A stretch of 64,000 nt of DNA from Cladocopium goreaui (taxonomy: Eukaryota > Sar > Dinophyceae > Suessiales > Symbiodiniaceae): positions 1-64,000 of the forward strand of contig CAMXCT020001637.1 in assembly GCA_947184155.2 (NCBI GenBank), written 5' to 3'. A model generated the notes under the pieces. It saw only the letters and a list, made by a program, of their open reading frames with translations. It ran no database searches and was not told the origin of the DNA. Shown piece after piece: positions 9,370-22,355 of the stretch. Position 1 is the stretch's first letter, and every line of letters begins with the position of its first letter. Position numbers and translations under genes: made by a program.

Positions 9370-12300
9370 TCATGTCATACCTCTCGTGAAATGTTCCAGA
9401 TGGTGTTTTTTGTCTGCTGTAATGGTGTCATACCATTCATTGGTGAGCCCAAATGAAACTGGGTTCACTGCTTGCTGGGCAGTAGCACGCTGATGAAGCG
9501 CTCTGAGCGCCCTTCGATGTTCATCCAGATCTTCCGGAGGGACCCTCCGGCGGACTCGCCTGTCTGGGAAGTTTCGTTCCCGCAGGTTGGTTTGCAAGGC
9601 ATGTTCCGCTATATGGACTGCTGGTTGCTGGAATAAAACTCGCTCCGCAAATCTGTCGAGATGGACTGTCCACTCAGCAAACATGTGGCTGTGTGACAGT
9701 TGCTTCCTGAGTCGCGCTTCTGTTTGATGAAGGCTCCCATTCATATGCCACAATAGTAAAAGACTGTAGTTGGAAGGCCAGTCAAGTGGGCACAGTGTGG
9801 CTGTTTCTTTCCATTTTTCAGGGGTAAGCCCTTCTGGAGAGGGAATAATCACTTCAAGAGTAGTACGATTCGATCCAAGGGGTTGGAGACCTCGCAGCAT
9901 ACATGGTTCAACGAGCCCTGTGGTGTAGCCATTGATGAGCTCCTGGAAGCTTCCAGCCATTTGAAAGTCTTCATCCAACCCCAGGTGAAAACCAGGTAAA
10001 TTTTTAGCAACAAATTTAACTGCTTGGAGCAGCTGCTTTTCTCCTTCCAAGGGAGTCTCGTCATAGGAACGTTTCGGGCACGTGATGTTGATTTCTTGAG
10101 GTTTCTGTGCATTCTCAGGAGCATTCTCGAGGAGTTTGGGAGCAATTTTACTGGCCCAACTAGCCGGAAACCATGCCAAGAGGGCAGAGGCGCCACTCGT
10201 AAGGTCCACTAACCCAGTAGTGCGCCGATGCGGTCGATCTGTGACTAGGACTTTCACAGGGCCACTCGGCGCTCGACTCCGATTCACTTCAGAGCTCTCG
10301 CGGGCTGAGCCAATGAGTTCAGACAGGATGGGCCGAAACCAGTAAGGGGCATACAAAAGGCATTCAGTTTCTGGAGTCACCATGGATTCAGCCAATCTCA
10401 TCAACGAGCTCATCGCCTGGGCGAGCTTCTCTGCCAATCGAATTGTGAGAGCCCTAGCTGTTTGCATAAGGACATCCTCCACCTTGGCACCTTGCCCGCG
10501 CAACCACAGTTCACCGGCCACACTCAGCAAGACGCGCGCAAACTTTTCTTGGATGGCAATCAAGGACAACGTCAGTCTCGCCTGGAACCACAGCGGCGGG
10601 AGAATGCCAAGGTTTTCTGGTATGCAGAATGGGTTTCCGTCAGGTTGGATATTGTCAATTAACATTGCTAGCTTATCAGCTGCGCTCAAGATCTCGTCCT
10701 CAGAGGGATCTTCGGCTGCTTCAGGTATGGGTGGACACCATGAGATGGTAGGGTCGTCTGGATCACTTTCTCCATCGGTAGAGGCTGCTTCTTCATCCGA
10801 GGAGGGGTCACTCACTGTGTCTCTTGCACCCTCCGGGCTTGCAAGTTTCATAGTGCCTGGATCAAATTGGCGATCTAGTGTGGCCAAAAGCTCCGGTTGC
10901 AACCGATGGGCATCAAAATAATGGATACCAGGGATTACCACGAGTTGTCGATCCTGTATACCAGCATGAAAGAAAACCTTGTGACCTCTGTGTCGATGAA
11001 CGAGGGCTGGGGACCCATTGTAAGCTGCACACAGCCAGAGGGGAGATCTGTAACCATCCGCGGCGCAACCATATAGGTACTCACGATCAATTGAGCAGGG
11101 GAAAAATCCGCTGGTCGTCAGCACATGGTCACGTGTGCGGGACTCTAGCGCTGCGAGGACATTAGGGGGAAGCCGTAGCCTGTCTCTGCATGCCACTACC
11201 AGCCGATATCGTCTCCACGCTCGTGTGCCATTGGTGGTCACTATCATGGCAATAGCAAGGGGCGGTTTATCTTGGGGAGTAAAGGGCACCGATAATCCCC
11301 AGTCCAGTATGGCACATCTGTCGCTGGGGTAGTGTGTAGGGCCATGGTACTGAATGTCACGGGCTTTCAACGTGAAGTATCCGTAATGGTAAACCCCTAT
11401 TGTCTGGGCCATTCCAATCATGCCTGCCATGTCAAGAGGCGAGACAATATAGGTATGGTCAATGGCTCTTGTCAGCGCTACAGTTGCCCTTCCATAGCAG
11501 TCCTCGCGCTCGTCTGCAGTTGAATCTCTCCGTCCTCCACTGAGAAAGCCTACCCCTGTTTGAACAATGACAGCAATGCGTGCTGTCGCTCCTGCAGCAG
11601 AGGAGGTGGTGGAAACTCGCAGCCCACCATACCACTCGGTCTGAAAGCCATGTTGGAGTAGCAAATTATGTACAGCCGTACGGTTGCATAAGACAAGCAG
11701 CTGCGAGGTCGCTCCCTGTTGCAAGTTACGATAATAATTCTTCAGGTAGGTACAGAAGGCAACCACATCCTCAACTGCAGACCTGAGATCCTTAGGGGCT
11801 TTCCACAATACTGTGCGGAAGCCTCCAATGGCTACAGTGGACTCATGTGGCACGAAATGGCCAATGTAGATATGGTTGGGCTCATGGAGGACTAACTCCG
11901 GATATCGAACTGCAACGATGGCTTGGTAGGTCAGCATTGAAACTCGTGAGCTGTTAGGGAGAATGATGCCCCATCGATGAGGACAACAGAGTCCAGCTGC
12001 TTCAAGGGTCGTGGTGCACGCAGGTACCCCAAACTCCTCTGGTGCTGTGGCAATCAGCAAGACTGCGAGCACCGCTGCAATGAGGCTGCTGTGTGCATCC
12101 AACTGGCACGAAATTCGGCAGTGGAACACCCGCCTTAGGGCGACAGGCAGCTCGTAATCTTGCGGAGTGGATGTCCATGGGCCACTGTGCGGCTTGTTTG
12201 CAAGTCTCAGCAGACTGAAGAGCTCTGACTCCGGATCTTGGCTCGCATCAGGCCACAGCTGAGCTACGAGGGCTGCCATTCGTGCTGGTGGAAAATAGTC

Positions 12301-12723
12301 GCCGGACTTATCAAGCGCTCGGAGCCCCAACGGCCGTTGCAACAGTTTACGTCGATTGACAGCCGCTGCTCGGCCTTTGGATAGCCCTCCTGGAGTTTGC
12401 CTGTGGTCTCCAATAAAGACAGTCAGCATTGGCTGTTGTATGGCAGCAAGAGCTGCAATCTCATGGTAATTGCCATACTGTTGACTTTCGTCCATAAAGG
12501 CAAGCCAGGTGCGAGAAATCCAATGGCCAAAAGTGGAGTAGCGCATCGCCATTTCCGCCGTAGCTGAGCCACCTGTTGCGATGAGTATATTCTTATGTGA
12601 GATGATTCTATTACGGTCACTACATCGGACGTCAATTTTGGAGGCGTACGCCTCTCCTTTGCCCTCCTCCATGCGTCCAATTAGCCTGCCGAAGTTCTTG
12701 ATTGTGGGGGGGCGCAAGATCAC
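9370..12723 (-). pseudogene. UPF1-like SF1 helicase, copy A, motif II to C-terminus
   Basis: Minus strand, 1117 codons. It has the DEXX-type motif II MDESQQYGNYHEIAAL (about 12460-12505), motif III TVFIGDHRQTPGG (about 12390-12420) and motifs V/VI TGVGFLSGGRR...ATVALTRAIDHTY (about 11455-11560). The GFL...VALTRA arrangement is like UPF1/Dna2-type superfamily-1 helicases. A C-terminal part of some 650 residues follows, including an acidic SDPSSDEEAAS linker, and is not recognised. The frame does not join directly to the upstream part with Walker A: a run of seven C (minus strand, near 12713) puts it one base out. This suggests a pseudogene, although an intron there cannot be excluded. No HUH replication initiator is seen, arguing against Helitron. 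Copy B is a close paralogue. Confidence 0.75.
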
Positions 12724-14323
12724 TCACTTGATCCGCTAGTGCTTTGGCAGCTACATTCTCTTTAGTGTAGACGATTGCAATAAAGTCATTCAGTTCGCAG
12801 CTTAGGGCAATGAGCAGGACCGCAAGGGACCGCGTTTTGCCAGCACCAAAAACCCCTGCAATACATAAGTCAGATCTTCCAGTCATAATGGCCAACAAGA
12901 GTGCAATTGAGACTGTCAGGACATGTCCATCACCGTGTGCTGCTAGAGGAAGGAGATGTTCATGATAGTAACTGTCATGGGCCCCATCCATCGAGATCGC
13001 AGCTGGTGTCAAAAATCGGCTCAGAATTCTGACTAACGCATCAGTCAGTTGCGTTTTGCGCTCGCTAGCCATACGGCGAACAGGTATATGCGGCTGCACG
13101 ATGCCCATTGCCAATGGTAGGCGCGACTGGTTAGCTTGTGCAAACACTAAGAGTTCATGGCGGCTGCGTGTGTCTCCCAGAAAGGCCAACTCTTCCAAAA
13201 CAACGGCCATGGACGGGTGGTCTTCAATGGGTTTCAGCCAATCCTGTGCAGGATCAAAATAACTCATTGTTCTAAGATGCTGATCCAAAAGTCGCCCACA
13301 AAAGGTCCGAGCAATAGGCAGAGAGACAATAACAAGCTCTTGCATCTTTGGGCCAGTGCGCTTGAGCGCTCTTTGAACAGGGTTTTTGCTAGTTCCGCTC
13401 GACATCACCTTCTCATGTACCAATGCTATGACACAACGCTGCTGATTGTCTGGCAACTGGAATATACCCAGCAGGGCTCTGCCTGCCATCACGTTCGCTT
13501 CCAAGTTGCCCAGGTTCCCAGCTTCACAGAGAGCACGCGGCGACAGCGCTGGAACATCGGAAGGTGCACTAAATAGCAGGAGTGGGGCACCATCAGTATG
13601 TAGGTGGATGACATGAAATCCGGCATACGCCTCATATTGATAGGTAACCTGTAACCGTGTTCCAGTCTGTCCTCGCTTCTTCTGCTGAGCAAGTTCTACA
13701 CTGACCCAAGGCTGTAGATGTTGGAGCTGCCGTCCCGCATGATAGGCGTCTAATTGCGGAAGCACCATGTCCAGGAGGAAGATGAGGGTGCGTAGGGAAA
13801 AGCCACGCAGGAATTCCGCCAGTAAGTTGCGAACTAGCAATCCTCCCTCATCATGGGACCCTCCCGGTGTGGGAATCATCGCAATCAGGGCTGCTTGCAG
13901 TTCAGCTTCCGTTTCAGGCTGGCCATCCCGGATATCCCGTCCGTCAATGGGCACTGTGTGCAGTTCAGCGTTCCCTTCACCAGCTGCTACTAACAGAGAA
14001 CTTAGAGTTGTCTTGAGGTGTTCCGGAAGGTCAAAGCTAACCCATGAAAGTACACGCAGCAAACCCTCGCAACGTACCCCATGTGGAATGACTTGAGGGG
14101 TAGTGATTTGTAGTCTTTGGACTTCATGAACCCCTTCGTCAAGATCAATGAAGAGCAAGTGGCCATAGGAGTGTTTAGCACGTCCACTCCATGTGGGGTG
14201 CCCTTCTATCAGAACAATCTGATAGTTGAATTCTGTCAGAGAGTCAGGTTTCCACACACAAAGCCGGTCCTCCAGGCAGTGCACCAGTGTGACTGTGCGT
14301 TCGCCCGTGGCAAGTCGCATCAT
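12632..14323 (-). pseudogene. Helicase copy A, middle part with Walker A
   Basis: Minus strand, about 535 meaningful codons. The only clear motif is near its end: Walker A CIAGVFGAGKTRSLAVLL (about 12830-12866), then a motif Ia-like AIVYTKENVAAKALADQV, just before the frameshift near 12713. The N-terminal 480 residues are unrecognised. The frame begins ATG ATG directly after an in-frame TAG (14324-14326), and sequence upstream of the TAG is in the same frame. So this is either a separately started ORF or, more likely, a gene interrupted by a nonsense change. Confidence 0.65.
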
Positions 14324-14866
14324 CTATGGCGGCGTCGCAATCGCAGCAACTTTGGTGAGGCCAGGGAACACAGCAAACGCACTCAGGATCTCATGGACAG
14401 CAAGGCCCGTATAGGACCCTGCCGAGAAACCATGCACGTTGACATCCCTGAAACCGCTTGTAGCCGCTGTGGTGACTAACTGTGGAAAACATGACTTCAG
14501 AAATAGATGTTTGCCTTGCGGATGGTAGCAACGAAAGATTTGCATAATTGCTGTTGTCCAGGTCGGGTGTGGTGGCCTGGCATGGGCTGGCCGGATTTTC
14601 GCAGCCTCAATTAGGCGAATCGCTCGCGTGAGCAGCAGTTGTTGATCAGCGAACTGTCCAGGGAGAAAATCTCGCCAAGCTGTCCATCCTTCTGCCGTGG
14701 AGAGTAGCTGATAGATCACATATTCATGCACAGTTTTGGTGAGGCCCAACTGGGTGATATGTTCTTTCCAGTCATCTGTCATCGCAAGCGATGGGCCATA
14801 CACCTTGGTTTGCGCAAGATTTTTGCAGAAAAATATCATATTCATGCTCGCCACTAAGTGGACCAC
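14324..14866 (-). pseudogene. Helicase copy A, upstream segment ending in TAG
   Basis: Minus-strand open stretch in frame with the next piece across the TAG at 14324. It contains TKTVHEYVIYQLL and GFRDVNVHGFSAGSYTGLAV. The upstream piece (14772-15244) runs into it in another frame, around a run of C (minus strand, GGGTGG/CCACCCCC region near 14862-14872), which points to a second frameshift. No domain recognised. Confidence 0.5.
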
Positions 14867-15244
14867 CCCCTAGTCCACTGCAATGCACTTCAAGGGGTCG
14901 GTCTTGCATCGGGACGTCATCTTGCCAGACTTCAGCGAGGGAAAAGACCCAGAAGGCCCACTCTGCAGAGCCTGTGAGGGCTACGGGCAGCGCATCTGCG
15001 GGTTGGCCCCCACTGTAGTGTTGTTTGGACACTTCCCCAATATCTATGGCCTGCTCGTTGACGGTGACTTCCCACTTAGCCATCTCTCTGAAGGGTAACG
15101 GAAGACCAAACGGGAGCTGCCTGCTGCAGCGATGTACATGAAGGTTCAGATTGTTCCTTCCGGTGCCACAGTCCACACAGCAATGTGAGTTGAGCTTGGG
15201 AGAGAGGAACAGGAGGCACTTTGGCATGCAGTCGCAGACCAACC
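14772..15244 (-). pseudogene. Helicase copy A, cysteine-rich segment
   Basis: Minus-strand frame entered from the 3' LTR of element 2. Just inside the junction it shows a Cys/His cluster: VCDCMPKC, then HCCVDCG, then HVHRC. This looks like a zinc-binding module, as expected in the N-terminal half of UPF1-like proteins, though I cannot assign the type. Frameshifted relative to the following segment. The preceding part of the same gene is probably 26010-26689, on the far side of element 2. Confidence 0.5.
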
Positions 15245-15781
15245 CGTAAAACTTTGACACACAAAGTTAGATCGCGAAAACCGCTTTCAAACATCTCGTG
15301 CACAAAGTAAACCCAAACCAAAACACAAACAAACGGTGGTCGTTTCGCGTTTCTGTCTGTGTCAGCTTTCCCAGGCCGTCTCACGGCGACCCTTTTCGAA
15401 CTCGCGGGTCTTGAGCCAACGTTTACGTTGGGTCATAGCAGTTCCAGAAACGATTCTACAAATCTAGACACGTGCAGAAAACAAACTTCTACGTGGCAAA
15501 AACCTAAGATTGGTTTCGTGCAGTTTGGTTCTCGTGTGGAATAACCTACAACGCGCAAAAAACCTAAAAACGACTAACTACCAACGAAAAATGGCAACTC
15601 CGTCACAACTCTTTGTGACGGAATGAGATGAGATCGATTAACTACATCACAATCACCTGCTGACTACAAAACAAAGTCCAAACTACGCAAGTCCACAAAC
15701 TACAACTACAAAGCAACTAACAACTACCTAAGTACAAGCACAAGATCGCTACGCTAGCTATACATAGGATGATTTTTCACA
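15245..15781 (-). repeat. 3' LTR of element 2
   Basis: 537 bp, 8 bp shorter than its partner because ACACTCAC is missing near 15390. It carries the same TCCGTCACAA hairpin (15599-15622) and spliced-leader-like CTTGAGCCAA complement (15410-15419). Confidence 0.92.
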
Positions 15782-15830
15782 CCCCCTTTCGAACTTGTGC
15801 GACTCAAGTCCAAAAAAAAAACGAGTTCAG

Positions 15831-16292
15831 TCACTCGGCCTTGACATTTCCCATGCCATAGCAGATAGGGCATGCTAACAGCGTCATCTGCTTTGACTTC
15901 TCCGTTGTACGGCAACCTGAACAGTGATACTTCGATCCTGTTGAAGTCACAACCAACAAGGGTCCAGTCTCCGGTTGGCAAACCTGGCAATTGTCTCGGC
16001 ATCGAATATGTCCATTTGGACCAGCGGCGGCAATCAAAACCTTGCATTTCTCATTGCAGTGATACATCTCTCGGCAAAAACTCCAATAGATACGAGTACT
16101 TGGGCCTTCACCGTCAGAATCACAAGACAAAGCTGTAGAACTCTTCATAGCTGTACCTGAATTTCTTGCAGTTGTATTGCGGCTTTTGCAACATCTCGTA
16201 ATGCAGCAAGCTGAAAGAATACCAGATAGAAAACCCAGTGTATATACAAAGAATAAGAGCCAGTAGAGCTCTTCCATCTCTCCAGTGGCCAT
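15831..16292 (-). CDS. Small membrane-anchored cysteine-rich protein, element 2 copy
   Basis: Minus strand from ATG 16292, 153 residues, the counterpart of 7421-7882. It has the same hydrophobic span (YWLLFFVYTLGFLSGILSAC) and the two YHC..C/CxxC clusters. Only a few residues differ (for example P to S twice). Upstream, a two-base difference in a CA run changes the frame, which supports ATG 16292 as the functional start. Kept intact while the polyprotein of the same element carries two frameshifts. Confidence 0.6.
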   Translation of the reverse strand: MATGEMEELYWLLFFVYTLGFLSGILSACCITRCCKSRNTTARNSGTAMKSSTALSCDSDGEGPSTRIYWSFCREMYHCNEKCKVLIAAAGPNGHIRCRDNCQVCQPETGPLLVVTSTGSKYHCSGCRTTEKSKQMTLLACPICYGMGNVKAE

Positions 16293-16423
16293 GGCTTGCG
16301 CGACCTGCCCACACACACACAAATGGCTGCGGAAATCCAATCAAGCTCATGCTGAAATCCATTCCAAGCAGTCCACAAACATTCCAAAGACAGTCCATCA
16401 AGGAAAGTCCAAAAACGATCCCA

Positions 16424-16570
16424 GAAAGTCCAAAGATCATCCTCTAGATGCCTTCTAAAGACTTCTGTATCTCCGAAAGTCCAAAGATCATCCTCTCGAT
16501 GTCTTCTAAAGACTTCTGCGACCTAGAAAGTCCAAAGATCATCCTCTCGATGTCTTCTAAAGACTTCTGC
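16424..16570 (-). repeat. 51-bp tandem repeats, element 2 copy
   Basis: Three imperfect 51-bp units, each with AGAAGTCTTTAGAAG on the minus strand, matching the array at 7146-7293 of element 1. Confidence 0.85.
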
Positions 16571-16879
16571 AACTCTTGCAATTCAAATTGGATTCAGAAC
16601 TATACCATGCAATCGTCAGACCTCAAAGTCTCGATAATTAGATCCGACTACCCAAGCAACGCACAGGGCAACGATCAAAGAGAGTTTTCAGCCTCATGTC
16701 TTAGACATTTAAAGACCTTTCTCTATCCAGATGACTTCACAAGTCTATCAAAACTTCAAGATGACTTCACAAGTCGTTCAAGCTATCCAAAATCTCACAA
16801 GTCCACTCATGCAGCAGACTCTTCCTTTTTCCTCAGGGAAGATCAGGCGATAAAATCAGCGTAGCTTCGACGCCATCGA

Positions 16880-18170
16880 TCACCTGAGGGCAAGTAATGC
16901 GAGCATTCGCACAAAGAATCTGGCAAATTTCCTGGAGTATTTCTCTGACAACTGAAAGTCAGAAAAATTGAATGATGCGTGGAAATCACAAGCACAATGA
17001 AAACGCTTCTCAAGACGTTGACTAAGCTCCTCAGAACTTGACATGATCCTGAACGCTTTCTTGATGGGTAATCCTGGCAGTCCTTCAATTCCCATTGCAC
17101 AAGCATGGACAACAGACCTGAATGGAATTCTGGCCTGAACAAAGGCTTGCAGCTTCGGATGAGTCCAATACCTGTTGGAATTTGGCAATTCAAAAGACAT
17201 AGACAACTCGGGATGTCTTTCTACTAACCGATCCAACAACTTTTCACAAGCAGCTAAAAGTTCGAAAAACCTTCGCTCATGCTCTGGGACTCTTTTCCCA
17301 CCCGAAAAATTCTGCAATGGAGATCCACCTGTGCACGGTAATGACATGTGAACGTGACAGAACAAATGCACCTCTCCCAGCTCTCGATCAGAGGCTGATC
17401 TGGTCATCTTCAACTCCTCCATCACCTGGTTCACAAGATCTGCAACATGATTCTGTGTAGCTATCTTCTCAAGATTTCCATGAACTCCAACATAACAAGC
17501 ACGGCTCTCAGCGCATGCAGCTGACAAGACACTGGCTTTGCTGCAGGCTAGCTCAACAAAAAGACCTACCCCCCTTTCACTCTTGAAATGGGTCACATCA
17601 GCTTCTGAAGAACTTGAACCTGAAATTGCAGACAAAACACTGGCCGTTGCTCCACCTCGAGCAGCTGCATTTGCAGTTGCTGCTGACGCTGTTGACGATG
17701 TCAACAACCTGAACAACCTCCGATTCGCTCGCATCGGAAGCTCTCCACTGCCATGACATGCTATGCAGGCTTCCATACGACGCTGGGGCGGTCTCCCTGA
17801 TGTCTCAGAAGGCTCTGGCGGGGCCTCACTGGCCGGTGCCTTTGCAACTGGGGTCCTTGAAATCATAGACATACTGTACCCCGATGAAGGGCCAATTGTC
17901 TCAGCTTCCAGTGCTCCTCCTGGGCCAACTCTGAATGGCCTATGGGGCGGCTCGCCCACAAGCGACGCTGCTTTCGCTTCAGGGCTCTTTGGAGTAACCA
18001 AATCCACAGTTGGTGCTGCCTTTGCACCTGGACTCGCCTTAGGCGATGTAGGCTCTCCAGATTTCGCCTTTGGAGGCGTCTTGGGTGGCGTCTTTGGCGC
18101 ACTTGAAACTCTTCTTGGAGCTGGCGGCGGTGGTGGTACCTGAGGTGGCGCCGGGGGCGCTGGCGGTGGT
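16880..18170 (-). pseudogene. Element 2 extension: proline-rich part and methyltransferase-like domain
   Basis: Minus strand, continuing the extension in a new frame after an inserted base near 18170 (an extra T compared with element 1 in the GCCCAG...CTACCACC segment). It contains the polyproline tract, CIACHGSGEL, and the C-terminal domain with LFVELACSKASVLSAAC, LPCTGGSP and SFELPNSNRYW, all conserved with element 1. That domain differs from element 1 by only a handful of residues. Function inferred only from the weak likeness to SAM-dependent methyltransferase motifs. Confidence 0.65.
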
Positions 18171-21100
18171 GGTAAGAAGGCCCTGGGCTGGAGAAGGCAT
18201 TGCTGGAGGGGCCTTCCCAGAGATGGGTGGTGCCTGTGGTGGCTGTGGCCCTTGCGGAACCCACCCCTTCGGTGGATGTGGAGGCGGCTTTGGACCCATC
18301 GCCATTGCCGCATTGCTGCTGGCCGGAAACTGGCCGCTCCTCTTTGGTGGCGTCTGAGGGGGACCCATCCCAGTTTTGTGACGAGCTCTTGGAGGGCTAC
18401 CTGCGGCTGCTGGGGCCTCCTCGGACCAACCGTGGCCTCTCAGCCTCTTGTTGTGGATACGTAGTGACTCCTGGGTCAATCCAACCTGTGAAATCGAATC
18501 ACCCGGGGCAACCTCATCGCCCACAGTGGAGTCTGGCTGGTGCTGTCCTCTTGGCGTCAAAGTCACACGCCCATGAGTAAGGCTCACCCTTCGCTCCATC
18601 TCAGGGCACTGAGAGATGATATGGCCTTTCTCTCCACAATGACCACACTTCAGACCCTTCGGATTCTTCCAGCTGAATCCACTGAAAGACCTCACAAAGG
18701 CGGGTCCTTTTTCCTCCTCAGCTTTCGGGTTGATCTCCAACTCCTCTCTCTTGTTTAACTGAGGGTTGTACATCCTTCGCATGACCCTTCTCTGACCTGG
18801 CAGTCTCGACCCTCTCACAACCTCATATGTAGGCGTTGGCCGGGACTCCTCTTCTCTCCTCTGAGCAGCGAAGTATGCAAACGCTTCCTTCTGCCTATTC
18901 TTCCAAGCCTGACGCTTGGCCTTACGACGACCAGCCTCGCGTCGTCTCTTCAGCAGACCAGTGGCCTCCCAGGCCTCTTTCTTCACCTGAATCACAAAGC
19001 GACCAGGCTTCCTGGGCATCTTCTTCACAGCAGGTTCACGTCCAGGAGCTTGAGACCTTCCTGACGGCCTTGCTTTCGCTTCAGGTCTGCCTCGAGTAGT
19101 AGGCATGGCTTTCTCCTTGGGCCTCGGCGGCTGAGCTTTCTTTGGAGTGACCTCCACAACATCCTCAGCCTCGGCAGCTGCAGTCTCTGATGCAACTGGT
19201 GCACCTGGTGCCGCTTCAGTAGCGGCAGGGGGAGCTGCAGCCTCTGCTGCCTTCGGCACTGCCTCAGCAGCTGGCACCACTGCCTCTGCAGATGTCACCG
19301 CAACAGTCGCAGTGTTGGCTTCACCACCTATGATGGTGACCGTATCATCAGATTCAGGTGCCGCACCGACACCTTCAGCTGTTGGATGCCCAAGGAGCGC
19401 ATGGCTGTCCGGCGCTCTGGGCTCTTCTCGTTCTGCAGGGATACGTCCAGCCATAGCGGAACCGATTCCCTCGCCTTGAAACCTTTCGCAAACAGCTACA
19501 AGTGCATTGATCATATGAGTGCATGAACGTGGAAATGGCGACAATTCACAAGTTGTTGAATTTGCAGGTTCTTCACAAATCAACTCTCCACAAAACATGC
19601 AGTTCCTGGTTGAAAACGCACACAAAAGACCTGAAAAACTGTTGTCGCGGATTTCAAAATCAAGCAAACAGTCCAAAAGAATACCTTCAAACGACGAAAA
19701 ACCAAGTATTTCCATGTACTGCAACGCTTTGATCGTCGGCAAACATTTGGTAAAATGGTCAGCGACGTTTCCAGTTCCTCTGACATGTCCAATTTGCAGG
19801 ATTTCTTTTCCCAAAAGTTCTCTCAACCAGTTCACTTTGATGTCGATATGTCTTGACCTACGCTGGAGGTCGGAACCTTCCAAAAGCATCTTCCCACTCA
19901 GGGAGTCAGTCCACAAGAGGATCGGACAGACAAAATCCAAGCTGTCGTCCTCGGACAAAGACGGTGGATATACCTGAATGCGACGCAGGACAAAACTCAA
20001 ACTTCTCAGCAAACCAATGGCTTCTTGGACAGCTGCCTGAACGGCAACGAGCTCTGCCTCGCATGAACTCAACGTCACAGATGCCTGATGTCGAGAGAAA
20101 CACTTCAAAACAACACATCGGAAAACAATAACGCACCCAGTGATGCTTCTCCTCTGAGTAGCTTGCATAGGGGCAAATCCAGCATCACTATAAACTTCCA
20201 GACCGATGTCTTTCTCAGAAAGGTCCTCAAGTCCAGGTGAGGGAAATTTCTGGGACATCTTCATGTGCAACAACATAAATCGAAGCACGGCTCGCAGAGC
20301 TTTCTCATGGCCTGGCTTTGGACAGGATTGTCCAGTTGACAGCATTGCAATCAGGATCAAGATATCCTGTCGGGTCTGTGCCAGCCATGACAGACGTCCA
20401 AGAACTCTCCTGAACTTGGAGTGCGCCTCAGCGCTGATAGGCTCTTCTTGCAGTGTCTGCTCCAAAAATGGACGAAGATCAGGAAATGCAGTGGAACCTT
20501 TGGAGATTCCATACTCCTCGAACGCACTGTTCAGGTAATCCTGGTCGACAAACAACTGCAAACCTGAGCTTCCCTTCTCTCGGAGGATGGTACGGCCTAG
20601 AAACTTCAATGAACCACCAGACATGGTCACTCGGCCAGTCTCTCGGATCTTGACCTGCTTCTCAAGAGCTTCAAACAGAACACGATACGCAGCCTCGCTG
20701 GGCGTGGCAACCAACAGGTCATCAACATAACAGATGACAAGGATGGGGGCACCCCGTACCATCCCACCGTACAAGCATGGCTCCACAAGTCCAGATCGGA
20801 TGCCAACGCTTTTGACAATCCCATCAAAGAACAGAACCCAAGTCAAACTTGCGATACGAAGTCCATTCAAACCCTTGTAAGCCTCAAGGAAAACCGGTTC
20901 ATTGTCAAGTGTGCTGATTGATGATGGAAGCCGGACACAAACCTTCACAGTGAGCGGTGAATTCATGAACGCCTGACTGACGTCAATCGCATAAAGGTTG
21001 AAACCTTTTCCACCAGTCCACATACCCGTTGCCGCTCCCAACAGAAGTCGTAGCGACTCAATCGAGGGTGTGGGGGAAGAAATACCTTCCTGCCTGGCGG

Positions 21101-22355
21101 TCTTCTGACCTTTAGCGAAATCTTTCACGACTATCCGAGCACGAACTCCTTCGTCGGCTTCAGGCTTACTGTTCGTAACCCACCTGCAGGAGATAACTTT
21201 GATGTTGTGCTTCTTGCAGAACTGCAAGGCTTCCTTCTCCTTCATGATACGACCTGCCTTCACATGAGTCAATCCCTTGAGCTCTTTGACCATCGCAAGG
21301 AAAGTTCCTTGGGGGTCCAGTTCTTCAAGAGTGGTATCCGAAACAGCTCCTGTTGGCTTCCACAATCGAACCTTGGATCCACATAGCTCAACAACTTCAG
21401 AGTCATGAGCTCCACCTGAAAAACTGATAGACTCAACAGAGAACCGCTCCTCGGAGAGCAGATCGGGAGAAGTCAAACATCCAATCCTGACTCTCTCAGA
21501 GCAAAGACACACATCGATCATCGGGATCGTCTGTGGCTGTTCAACTTCCATCTCAACATCTTCGGATTGAAATTCTGGAGCGTCTCGCTCCGAAAAGGAT
21601 GCAGCCTCAGCTGGTGCAGAACTCGCCTCAAGTGGTAAGTCCATGTCCACATCGGCAAGATCAGCATGTTCGGGACCCAGAGATGGTGAGTAGGGGACGT
21701 CTCCACCTTCACCTGCTTGCTCCAAAGCTTGCTCCACATCCTCAAGCGACGGCTTGATAGGAGTAGACAAGAACTCACCTTGCCTCTTGCGGCACTCAGC
21801 CGAATGGCGGGTGCCAGGAGCATTCATACCTGATTCACAACTCGGACAGTGCCTTGTAGGCAACATTCCAGATGGCAAACCTGGAATCTTTGGTAGTGGC
21901 TGTGATGGTACTGGTACCGCCACTTCTTGGTCATTGGGCTCGGCAAGTGGGAGTTGTTTCTCAGGCACAACGGCTTCTTTGGATCTCTGGTTCCGAAGCC
22001 ATGTCCAATAGCGCTCACAGCACTTCTTGGAGTGTCGACCTTGACGAGTAGCACAAGAACTACAACCTTCGGTCCGTCCATGGGCATCAATCCAATGCCG
22101 TGGAGGTTGCACCTTGTCGGGCAGACGTGCAAAGTCCTCTGGAACGATCTCAATCGGTTCCTGGTCCAAGATGGCGGGTGCAGGTCCAGCAGAGTCCACT
22201 GCACGCAAGAACCTTCCAACCAATTCCAGAGGATACACAATTGGAAAAACGAGCTTCAGGCTCTTCGCTTGGAAAAATTTCAGTTCACCTTCAATCAACG
22301 CAACTACAAAGTGTGCAAACGAGTTCCTCACAGGATACAGGTATCCAGCAGTCAC
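18171..22355 (-). pseudogene. Element 2 RT-RNase H-extension polyprotein
   Basis: Minus strand. After the end of integrase it contains a zinc-type CSSCATRQGxHSKKCC segment, RT with YVDDLL (about 20713-20730) and copia RNase H. It then reads without interruption past the RNase H end (FSSFEGILLDCLLDFE near 19665) into the extension, through the CCHC knuckle CGHCGEKGHIISQCP, to the frameshift at about 18170. This copy shows that RNase H and the extension were one reading frame in the ancestral element. The link to the upstream gag-protease-integrase frame is lost by a one-base deletion near 22360. Confidence 0.85.

Noticed and set aside
9370-14323. Helitron Rep-helicase
   Set aside because: Motifs are UPF1-like rather than Pif1-like, and no HUH Rep motif, TC start or CTRR hairpin end was seen.
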